Shown in pieces: positions 7,412 through 13,579 of a DNA stretch of 20,096 nt. Position 1 is the first letter of the stretch; each line of letters starts with the position of its first letter. The notes beneath the pieces are model-generated. The model did not search any database, was not told the DNA's origin, and was given only the letters and a program-made list of their open reading frames with translations. The translations under genes were made by a program, and so were the position numbers. The DNA comes from Desulfobacula sp. (GTDB taxonomy: Bacteria; Desulfobacterota; Desulfobacteria; Desulfobacterales; Desulfobacteraceae), in NCBI RefSeq assembly GCF_021107415.1, contig NZ_JAIOSW010000031.1, forward strand, positions 1 to 20,096, read 5' to 3'.

Positions 7412-8646
7412 ACAAAATGGTCTTGGTTTGCCTCCCCAAATGGAAGATATACCAATCGAACTTCCACTTCCATGGTATCGGTGGTCAGAATTCGGTTTCC
7501 TTCTTGGGTATCCTTATACGGGAACACAACCTCAAAGGTCTCCCGAACCGGTCGAAGCGGCGGCAGGGCTGTGTCTCGTATCATGCCGCTCTTCTCATAG
7601 GGTCCTCTGCCCATACGGTCGGTGATACCGAATCTGGCCGGATGGGGCATGTATATTTTTGATTGTCGACTAACTTCTTTGCCTTCATAGGTTCGCGCGA
7701 TCACTTCCAGGATCAGCCGGTTGGGCGTGGGTCAGCCATCCGGGATGCCGTGTCCGGTCCGGTTGGTCAATTCCACCTGAACAGTGGCCAGCGGCAAAAC
7801 ACCCTCGGTTTTGTTTTTGCGCCAATGGTGGCTATGCACCTCCACCTGCATCTCCACTGCCGCCTCCTGCATGTCCGGATCACGATAAGAAGGCATGGCA
7901 TGCCCTTTTTCCATACGACTCATATGACAATCCTGACAGGTATTGGTACCCCCTTCCGGAATATATGCCCAAAGATAACTGCCGTATCCTGTGGCACACT
8001 GGGTAGGCTGTTCCAGATGAAACCCTGGCCCAAGACCATGGCACTGACCGCAGAGAATAGACTCTTTCAGTATCGGGCTTTTCTTTATATCGGGATGATC
8101 TTCGTCCTCATGCTCGCCTTCCATGGTGCCGTATACTTCAGTGCGCTCAGGTGTACCAAATTGCCATTTGTGAATGATGGCATTGCGCTGATGGCAGACG
8201 AGACAATTGATGGAAAGTTTTCCCAGTTTTTTGTTGTCCCGGGCCCACACGGCCTGAACGATCTCCTGGGCAACATCATCAGTGGCCTCGGCAAGCTGGG
8301 GCAAATGGCATCTGGCGCATATCATGAGATGTTCAATTTTAACATCTTCTTTCTTTTTCACGCCCGAATACGGCCATGTCATGAGCCCACGTGTTATTGC
8401 AGTTTTAAAGGTGGCACGAGTTCGACCGTGACCAGATCCAACCATGGAAAGAGAATGGGCTGAGCTTTCCCACTCATGAAACTGATCTTCATGGCAGTCG
8501 ATACAGGTGCTGACATCATATCTATCTGCCAGCTCATCAATGGTCTTTGCTTTGGGAAGTTCTTCGCCCTCAACAACATGTACGATCCCAGTTAACAGGA
8601 ATAGGACAATCCATATCAGTGCGAAAGAATATCGAGATCCGTTCAT
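7366..8646 (-). CDS. Pentahaem cytochrome c with in-frame UGA (candidate selenoprotein)
   Basis: Read straight through one UGA codon at 7734-7732, this frame gives 426 residues. Residues 1-27 are a Sec signal peptide. Five haem motifs follow: CIDCH (C48), CARCH (C110), CLVCH (C148), CGQCH (C199) and CQDCH (C237). Residues from about 265 on form a beta-rich domain with the NRTGHGIPDG motif, the kind of GHxxPxG signature found in many multihaem cytochromes of this type. UGA is residue 305, directly after that motif, and 121 further sense codons continue in the same frame with family-like sequence (PTPNRLILEVIART...). The frame ends with a double stop, TGA TAA. A hairpin lies just after the UGA. 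GAAGGAG precedes ATG 8646. Selenocysteine is the favoured reading; a point mutation making two fragments (7732-8646 and a remnant) is the alternative. Substrate unknown. Confidence 0.8.
7695..7717 (-). promoter_or_regulatory. Candidate bacterial SECIS hairpin
   Basis: In the transcript, GCTGATC (from 15 nt after the UGA) pairs with GATCGCGC with one bulged C; inside, a further C-G pair past a bulged U leaves a UGGAA loop with G as second base. The loop starts 22 nt after the UGA, within the usual distance for bacterial SECIS elements. Drawn by eye, not folded by program. Confidence 0.45.
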
Positions 8647-8757
8647 CAGTTTACTCCTTCATGCAAGGGCAGTCGGCATTCTACTATGTATATCGACTCG
8701 GTGTACATTAGCGAAGATGCCATACACATGCCACGCTCCCCACCCTATGCTCTATTT

Positions 8758-9345
8758 TTAATACGCATGAAATTCACGAATGGTATAGGGATCTTTTTCC
8801 TTACCTGCGTTTGGTCCTTTTTTATACTTTCCTGTAAAATATTTGTGGTACTCCACTACCTTAAATTGGCCCATGAACTGGTTGCACAAAGGATATCCCT
8901 TTTTAATCCAGCCGACTATACCCTCTTGATAAAGCCAGACATTGGTGTACCCGTACATAGCCAAAAAGCCTCCAACATAACATTGACGTTTTTTGGTCCG
9001 GCACCAGACAACGATCTTGGCATCCTTATTCTTTATTTTTTTCGGGATAGTATACATGTGACCGGAATGTATGTGGTTAGTTCCGGCAATATGGCCGGCG
9101 TAAAATTCTGGATGGGTCCGAGTGTCAATAAGGTAGGCTTCTTCTTTCCCTGCCATTACTTGATCATAAAGCGCCTTGAACTGATTGATATCCAATCGTC
9201 GCTCTGGGGGAACTTTATTGCACCATTCTGACCAGACTTCTTTTTCTTTGGCTTTTAATGCTTTAGAATCATCTGCAAGTGCCAGGGAAACATAAAAACT
9301 ACTCATAAAAAAAACAAACGCCATTAAAGCAACTAACTTCTTCAT
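8758..9345 (-). CDS. Exported rhodanese-domain protein
   Basis: A 195-residue protein with a Sec signal peptide (MKKLVALMAFVFFMSS, ending around LALA). The rhodanese domain shows LIDTRTHPEFYAGHIAGTNHI (the DxR and GHI signature) and an active-site loop KIVVWCRTKKRQ, where the Cys is the persulfide-forming residue, followed by a second Cys two residues beyond the loop. The tail GWIKKGYPLCNQF is also typical. I chose ATG 9345 rather than the in-frame ATG 9396 because GCAGGAGGAAG lies just before it and it begins the signal peptide. It lies between the gene for the second GDDEGC protein and the pentahaem cytochrome gene. Role: periplasmic transfer or binding of sulfane sulfur, likely feeding this electron-transfer system; the substrate is inference. 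Confidence 0.92.
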   Translation of the reverse strand: MKKLVALMAFVFFMSSFYVSLALADDSKALKAKEKEVWSEWCNKVPPERRLDINQFKALYDQVMAGKEEAYLIDTRTHPEFYAGHIAGTNHIHSGHMYTIPKKIKNKDAKIVVWCRTKKRQCYVGGFLAMYGYTNVWLYQEGIVGWIKKGYPLCNQFMGQFKVVEYHKYFTGKYKKGPNAGKEKDPYTIREFHAY

Positions 9346-9452
9346 TTTTCTTCCTCCTGCTTTAAGATTTATTGTGTAAGGTTGAACACACCACACCTAT
9401 ATTGATCTGCTCTTGGAAAAAACCCAAATGATACTCTCATAGACAAGTTGCA

Positions 9453-9803
9453 TCAGCACCCTTCATCATCACCCATGATGATCCCGCCTTCTTCTTGTGT
9501 TTCTGCCGCCGGAGGCTGAGGCGTTGTTCCCGATTCAGAGGCATTTCCCTCTTTCATTTGAAACCATATTTTAGCTATTTGGGATGGATCAGCGTTAACA
9601 GCCTGTTGGAAATAGTAGCCGGCTTTTTCATCATAGCCAAGGGCAGAAGATTCTTCTGCATGGGTCAACATCGTTTTACAAAAGGCCTGTCGTTTAGCGT
9701 CAAACCCTTTTTTTTCTTTTGCAGGAGCAATTCCGGACATCAGAAACAGCAGTGATATTACCAGTCCGGTAAAAAAAATCTTTTTGATTGGGATGGATTG
9801 CAT
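9453..9803 (-). CDS. Exported TPR-like protein with C-terminal GDDEGC motif (paralogue)
   Basis: A 116-residue paralogue of the protein at 455-928. Residues 1-28 are a Sec signal peptide (ISLLFLMSGIAPAKE). The mature part has AFCKTM, one TPR-like helical hairpin (AEESSALGYDEKAGYYFQQA then VNADPS), a Pro/Thr/Glu-rich linker and the end GGIIMGDDEGC. Shared with the paralogue are FC..M, the YY and ADPS positions in the hairpin, a following Trp, and the last six residues exactly. It is shorter because the second helical stretch is missing. AGAGGAGAT precedes ATG 9803. It is the first gene of the minus-strand group that runs through the rhodanese and the Rieske/b/multihaem genes. Family unknown; partnership with the rhodanese is inferred from position. 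Confidence 0.85.
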   Translation of the reverse strand: MQSIPIKKIFFTGLVISLLFLMSGIAPAKEKKGFDAKRQAFCKTMLTHAEESSALGYDEKAGYYFQQAVNADPSQIAKIWFQMKEGNASESGTTPQPPAAETQEEGGIIMGDDEGC

Positions 9804-9912
9804 TGAATATCTCCTCTTTTGTTCAAGGCCATAAAAATTGAATTAAACTTCCATTAATCCCCTGAATTTTCGCAAATTTCATGCCAAAAAGATAAGTAAA
9901 CGCTTTTTTGCC

Positions 9913-9934
9913 TTTTGTCAAGACGAAGACAAAA
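9913..9934. repeat. Inverted repeat over a minus-strand -35 element
   Basis: TTTTGTC (9913-9919) and GACAAAA (9928-9934) form a perfect 7-bp inverted repeat with an 8-nt spacer. It overlaps a TTGACA (9921-9916, minus strand) that could be the -35 box for the GDDEGC/rhodanese operon; the matching -10 is poor (TTACTT/ACTTAT region, 9892-9899). It could be an operator for that operon. Confidence 0.3.
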
Positions 9935-9949
9935 AAGAAACAATACCCC

Positions 9950-9978
9950 TTGACGATACTATCCTTATAGGTTATTAT
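9950..9978 (+). promoter_or_regulatory. Sigma-70-type promoter of the higBA pair
   Basis: TTGACG (9950-9955), a 17-bp spacer and TATTAT (9973-9978) give a near-consensus promoter. Transcription would be expected to start at about 9985, while the toxin ATG is at 9986, so the message would be leaderless or almost so. Confidence 0.65.
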
Positions 9979-9985
9979 ATTGACC

Positions 9986-10267
9986 ATGATAAAAGACTTT
10001 AAATGCAAAAAAACTAAATTTATATTTAATGGTCTTTTTTCTAAAAAATTGCCGCAGGATATACAGAGGTTGGCAGAAAGGAAGCTAATTATGCTTCATA
10101 GATCTACTGAAATCAATGATCTTAGAGTGCCGCCCGCAAACCGGCTTGAAACGCTCAGTGGCAATCGGAAGGGACAACACAGCATACGCATAAATAAAAA
10201 ATGGCGCATTTGTTTTGAATGGAAAAAGGATGGCGTATATGGTGTTGAGATTGTTGATTATCATTAA
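9986..10267 (+). CDS. higB: HigB/RelE-family toxin
   Basis: A 93-residue protein of the HigB type, an mRNA interferase related to RelE that cleaves mRNA at the ribosome. Family features seen are a basic N-terminal half (FSKKLPQDIQRLAERKL), the conserved stretch DLRVPPANRLETLSGNRKGQHSIRIN and the C-terminal KKWRICFEW...GVEIVDYH, where RICFEW and the final YH are diagnostic. ATG 9986 is used; an in-frame TTG at 9980 lies inside the -10 region and is unlikely. No Shine-Dalgarno sequence is visible, and the promoter at 9950-9978 would start transcription at about the ATG. The antitoxin gene follows 12 bp later with a strong ribosome site, so the layout favours antitoxin over toxin synthesis. Toxin-first order is usual for higBA. 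Confidence 0.93.
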   Translation: MIKDFKCKKTKFIFNGLFSKKLPQDIQRLAERKLIMLHRSTEINDLRVPPANRLETLSGNRKGQHSIRINKKWRICFEWKKDGVYGVEIVDYH

Positions 10268-10279
10268 GGAGGTGCTATT

Positions 10280-10579
10280 ATGAGAGATTTCCCCCCTACA
10301 CACCCTGGTGAAATACTACTTGAAGAGTTTTTAAAACCAATGGGTATAAGCCAATATCGAATTGCTAAGGATATCGGCGTTCCGGCCATGAGAATAAATA
10401 AAATTGTCCGATTTGAAAGAGGAATCAGTGTGGATACTGCTCTAAGATTAGCGCGTTATTTTGGAATGTCTGTTGATTTTTGGACGGGAATTCAGGTTCA
10501 CTATGATACTGAAATGGCCAAAATGCAGTTAGGTGACAGATTGGAAAGAGAAGTCAAGACGTTTGACCCTGCTGCTTGA
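10280..10579 (+). CDS. higA: HigA-family antitoxin
   Basis: A 99-residue DNA-binding antitoxin of the HigA/VapI type. It begins with the signature THPGEILLEEFLKPMGISQ, followed by a helix-turn-helix (YRIAKDIGVPAMRINKIV) and the family tail DTALRLARYFGMSVDFWTGIQVHYD. It binds and blocks the HigB toxin encoded just upstream and is expected to repress the shared promoter at 9950-9978. AAGGAGGTG (10266-10274) is a nearly perfect ribosome site that overlaps the higB stop codon, so it should be translated well. No terminator hairpin is evident after the gene; three TTCAAT-like copies occur in the AT-rich stretch just beyond it. Confidence 0.94.
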   Translation: MRDFPPTHPGEILLEEFLKPMGISQYRIAKDIGVPAMRINKIVRFERGISVDTALRLARYFGMSVDFWTGIQVHYDTEMAKMQLGDRLEREVKTFDPAA

Positions 10580-10664
10580 TTATATTCAATGTTCAATTTT
10601 TATCAAATTCAATTAGATTACCCACCTGATTGATCCCTCCCCCTTTCCCAACTTAAAAATGCTC

Positions 10665-10693
10665 TTGACACATATGACACGCCTTGTCATAAT
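10665..10693 (+). promoter_or_regulatory. Sigma-70-type promoter of ppdK
   Basis: TTGACA (10665-10670), a 17-bp spacer and CATAAT (10688-10693) form a near-consensus promoter. Transcription would begin at about 10700, leaving a leader of about 95 nt before ppdK. A TATAAT at 10747-10752 could serve a second, weaker promoter, since its only -35 candidate (TTGCCC) is 20 bp away. Confidence 0.65.
10673..10691. promoter_or_regulatory. Palindromic operator candidate in the ppdK promoter
   Basis: TATGACA (10673-10679), five bases and TGTCATA (10685-10691) make a perfect 7-5-7 inverted repeat. It fills the spacer and overlaps the -10 box, the classic place for a repressor to block RNA polymerase. 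The regulator is not identifiable from this window. Confidence 0.5.
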
Positions 10694-10794
10694 TCTTAAA
10701 TAATATTTTTCAAATCTTCCTTGCCCGGTATATTATGAGTGATGCCTATAATTATTTGAATGATTAATAAAAACTTCAAGCAGGAGGTGTTCTT

Positions 10795-12774
10795 ATGTCA
10801 AGTAGATGGGTATATCTTTTTGATGAAATAGATACTGCACAGGAGCATGCCGGTGGCGATTGGGAGAAAGTCCGTGGGCTCTTGGGTGGGAAAGGGGCAA
10901 ACCTTGGGGAGATGACAAGAATTAATATTCCTGTACCACCGGGTTTCACCATAACAACCCAAGCATGCAATGCTTATCTTGAGTCAGGCGGAATAATGCC
11001 GGATAACCTGTGGGAGCAGGTGCAAGAGGGGCTTGCAAAGGTGGAGATCCAAGCGGGTAAAAAATTTGGTGATGTCCAAAATCCTCTCCTTGTTTCCTGC
11101 AGGTCAGGGGCCAGGTTTTCCATGCCGGGAATGATGGATACGGTCCTGAATATAGGGCTTAATGAAAAAACCGTTGAGCAGATGATAACAATGACCAGGG
11201 ATGCCAGATTTGTATATGACTCGTACAGACGGCTTATACAGATGTTCGGAAGCGTTGTGACAGGTATTGACGATGCCCTGTTTGAGAATATTATTACTGA
11301 CACACGGATGAAGGCAGGGGTTAAAAATGACACAGAACTGACAGGTGATCACTGGAAGGGGATATGCGAAAAATTCAAAATAATTTTCAGCAGGCAGACA
11401 CAGCATACTTTTCCCGAGGATCCTCTTGAACAGCTTAAAATGGCCACTGAGGCTGTCTTTGAGAGCTGGAACGGCAAGAGAGCAGTTGATTACCGCAATG
11501 CAGCAAGGATACCCCACCATCTTGGAACCGCAGTTAATATTCAGGCCATGGTTTTTGGAAATGTAGGGGAAGACTGCGCCACAGGGGTGGCTCTTACCCG
11601 TAACGGTACGACCGGCGAAAAGGCTATAGAAGGGGACTATCTGATAAACGCCCAGGGAGAAGATGTGGTCGCCGGTATTCGCCTGACAAAGAACCTTTTA
11701 GACATGAACAGCGAAATGCCGGATATATACAGGGAATTCAAAAGGATTGCCCAGGTACTGGAAGATCATTATCGTGAGATGCAGGATGTTGAGTTTACCA
11801 TAGAGAAAGGTAAACTGTGGATGCTTCAAACCCGGGATGGAAAAAGAACTGCCCAGGCTGCTGTTCGCATAGCCGTTGAAATGACTCAAGAAGAAAAGAT
11901 TTCAAAACAAGAGGCTGTAATGCGTATTACACCCGAACAGGTTGATTTTTTTCTCCACCCCCAGTTTGATCAAGCGTCATTGAAACGAGCTGTCCAGCAA
12001 GGAGAAATGCTGGCTGCCGGATTAAATGTATCCCCGGGAGCTGCTGTCGGCCAGGTGGTTTTTGATGCAGATATAGCAGAGGCATGGGCGAAAGATACCA
12101 ACAAAAAAGTGATCATGGTAAGACCTGAGACAAGACCGGATGATGTTCATGGAATGCTGGCATCAGAGGGGATTCTTACAAGCCGGGGAGGAAGAACAAG
12201 TCATGCAGCCCTTGTTGCGCGCCAGTTTGGGAAACCGGCTGTGGTTGGGGTGTCAGATATTAATATTGACTTGACAAACCGGAGTATGGACATCAATGGT
12301 CTTGAAATCAAAGAGGGGGACTGGATTTCCGTGGATGGCACATCCGGGGAGGTATATCTTGGAAAACTCTCCACAATGATCCCGGATATCAAGGACCCAT
12401 GGCTGATCAAGCTGCTGTCCTGGGCTGATGAATTTCGGGATCTGGGTGTCTGGGCCAATGCTGATTACCCCAAAGACGCAAAAAGAGCCCTGGACTATGG
12501 AGCTGAGGGCATCGGGCTTTGCCGGTCGGAGCATATGTTTTTTGAAACCGAAAGGCTTCCTCATTTCACGAAAATGATCATGACTGATTTTCCCATTGAG
12601 CGTCAGGAATCCCTTGATGCCCTTCTTCCCTTTCAACGGGAGGACTTTGCAGGGCTATTCAGGGTAATGGACGGCAAATCAGTTGTCATCCGCCTGATTG
12701 ATCCACCGCTCCACGAATTCTTACCGGATCACATTGAGCTTTTAAACTTCAAATCAGGGATGCTACAACATTGA
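10795..12774 (+). CDS. ppdK: Pyruvate phosphate dikinase, N-terminal 659 residues (frameshifted)
   Basis: Interconverts pyruvate + ATP + Pi and PEP + AMP + PPi in the cytoplasm. This part holds the ATP-grasp nucleotide-binding domain (GGKGANLGEMTRINIPVPPGF near residue 30, then RSGARFSMPGMMDT), the phosphohistidine domain with the swivelling His in GGRTSHAALVAR (about residue 470), and the start of the PEP/pyruvate barrel (GLCRSEHMFF, RLIDPPLHEFLP). AGGAGGTG precedes ATG 10795. The frame runs into a TGA at 12772-12774 just after FLPDHIELL, while the rest of the enzyme continues in the -1 frame. The break coincides with T TTA AAC at 12741-12747. Either a programmed -1 shift makes a 920-residue enzyme, or a base has been lost by mutation or sequencing error. 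The usual length is about 870-920 residues. Confidence 0.93.
   Translation: MSSRWVYLFDEIDTAQEHAGGDWEKVRGLLGGKGANLGEMTRINIPVPPGFTITTQACNAYLESGGIMPDNLWEQVQEGLAKVEIQAGKKFGDVQNPLLVSCRSGARFSMPGMMDTVLNIGLNEKTVEQMITMTRDARFVYDSYRRLIQMFGSVVTGIDDALFENIITDTRMKAGVKNDTELTGDHWKGICEKFKIIFSRQTQHTFPEDPLEQLKMATEAVFESWNGKRAVDYRNAARIPHHLGTAVNIQAMVFGNVGEDCATGVALTRNGTTGEKAIEGDYLINAQGEDVVAGIRLTKNLLDMNSEMPDIYREFKRIAQVLEDHYREMQDVEFTIEKGKLWMLQTRDGKRTAQAAVRIAVEMTQEEKISKQEAVMRITPEQVDFFLHPQFDQASLKRAVQQGEMLAAGLNVSPGAAVGQVVFDADIAEAWAKDTNKKVIMVRPETRPDDVHGMLASEGILTSRGGRTSHAALVARQFGKPAVVGVSDINIDLTNRSMDINGLEIKEGDWISVDGTSGEVYLGKLSTMIPDIKDPWLIKLLSWADEFRDLGVWANADYPKDAKRALDYGAEGIGLCRSEHMFFETERLPHFTKMIMTDFPIERQESLDALLPFQREDFAGLFRVMDGKSVVIRLIDPPLHEFLPDHIELLNFKSGMLQH
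12741..12747 (+). other. Candidate -1 slippery heptamer in ppdK
   Basis: T TTA AAC in the zero frame is a canonical X XXY YYZ slippery site. A -1 shift here joins ...HIELLN to LQIRDATTLKQMDD and restores the enzyme. No convincing downstream pseudoknot or hairpin at the usual distance was seen, which weakens the case. Confidence 0.35.
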
Positions 12775-13556
12775 AGCAGATGGATGATCTTATTGAAAAA
12801 ATCAGGGAAAAGGAAAAAATGCTTAAACGAGTTGAAAGTCTCCGTGAAGCAAATCCAATGCTGGGCCTTCGGGGTGTGCGTCTTGGGATCTATATCCCGG
12901 AATTAACCATCATGCAGGTCAGGGCCATTTTTGAGGCCGCCTGTATGGTCATCCGGGAAGGGAAAAAGATTAAACCGAAAATAATGATTCCCCTTACATG
13001 TCATGTAAATGAATTAAAAAAACAAAGACAGCTTCTTGAACAAGAAGCAAAAAAGACCATGGAAAAAGAGGGTATTAAGGTCGATTACAGTTTCGGAACA
13101 ATGATTGAGCTGCCCCGTGCAGCCCTGACAGCGGACCAAATAGTAGAATATGCATCATTTGTATCTTTTGGAACAAATGACCTGACACAAACAACTTTTG
13201 GCATTTCAAGGGATGATGCAGAGACAGGATTTCTTATTGAGTATATGGAATCCGGGATTCTCCCTGAAAATCCATTTGAGGTTATTGATCGGGATGGAGT
13301 TGGTCAGCTTCTTAAAATGGCAGTGGAAAAAGGCAGATCTGTTAAGCCTGACCTGGAGTGCGGGATCTGCGGTGAACATGGCGGAGACCCTCAGTCGATC
13401 CATTTGTGCCATGACTTGAAGTTTACATATGTGTCCTGTTCACCTTTCAGGGTGCCCATTGCCAGGCTGGCGGCTGCCCATGCCGCCATCAAAACATCAG
13501 GTATGATAGATACACAAAAGGGGCCGGATCAAAAGAGCACAGAAAAATCATTATAA
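12771..13556 (+). CDS. ppdK: Pyruvate phosphate dikinase, C-terminal part (-1 frame)
   Basis: Continues the PEP/pyruvate-binding barrel: ANPMLGLRGVRLGIYIPE, MIPLTCHVNELK, GTMIELPRAAL, SFGTNDLTQTTFGISRDD, and the catalytic-site stretch CGICGEHGGDPQSI with the general acid/base Cys, then SCSPFRVPIARLAAAHA, the usual C-terminus. The frame is open from 12738, so the true join lies between there and 12774. TTG 12771, which overlaps the TGA of the upstream part (TTGA), could alternatively start a separate protein by re-initiation, but no ribosome site precedes it. The last residues (about 20, KGPDQKSTEKSL) are a tail not needed for the fold. All visible catalytic residues are intact, so the gene is not decayed apart from the frame break. 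Confidence 0.9.
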   Translation: MKQMDDLIEKIREKEKMLKRVESLREANPMLGLRGVRLGIYIPELTIMQVRAIFEAACMVIREGKKIKPKIMIPLTCHVNELKKQRQLLEQEAKKTMEKEGIKVDYSFGTMIELPRAALTADQIVEYASFVSFGTNDLTQTTFGISRDDAETGFLIEYMESGILPENPFEVIDRDGVGQLLKMAVEKGRSVKPDLECGICGEHGGDPQSIHLCHDLKFTYVSCSPFRVPIARLAAAHAAIKTSGMIDTQKGPDQKSTEKSL

Positions 13557-13558
13557 AA

Positions 13559-13579
13559 AAGTTTTAATGTTTAAAACTT
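13559..13579. terminator. AT-rich hairpin between convergent ppdK and purH
   Basis: AAGTTTTAA (13559-13567) and TTAAAACTT (13571-13579) form a perfect 9-bp stem with a 3-nt loop. It starts 2 bp after the ppdK stop and overlaps the transformylase stop codon; runs of A and T flank it, so it may end transcription on both strands. Confidence 0.5.

Noticed and set aside
7366..7731. The part after the UGA as a separate gene or a dead pseudogene remnant
   Set aside because: No start codon with a ribosome site follows the UGA, the frame is unchanged and free of further damage, and the sequence continues the same domain. A nonsense mutation is not fully excluded.
7663..8463. Long plus-strand open frame (266 codons) opposite the pentahaem cytochrome
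   Set aside because: It lies antisense to a gene with five haem motifs and a signal peptide, has no ribosome site and shows no recognisable protein features.
9375..9400. Possible hairpin with CACACCACACC between the GDDEGC gene and the rhodanese gene
   Set aside because: Pairing is imperfect and short; I could not support a terminator or riboswitch.
10580..10664. TTCAAT-like direct repeats after higA
   Set aside because: Short, AT-rich and irregular; compatible with chance, and no iteron or attachment-site structure is seen.
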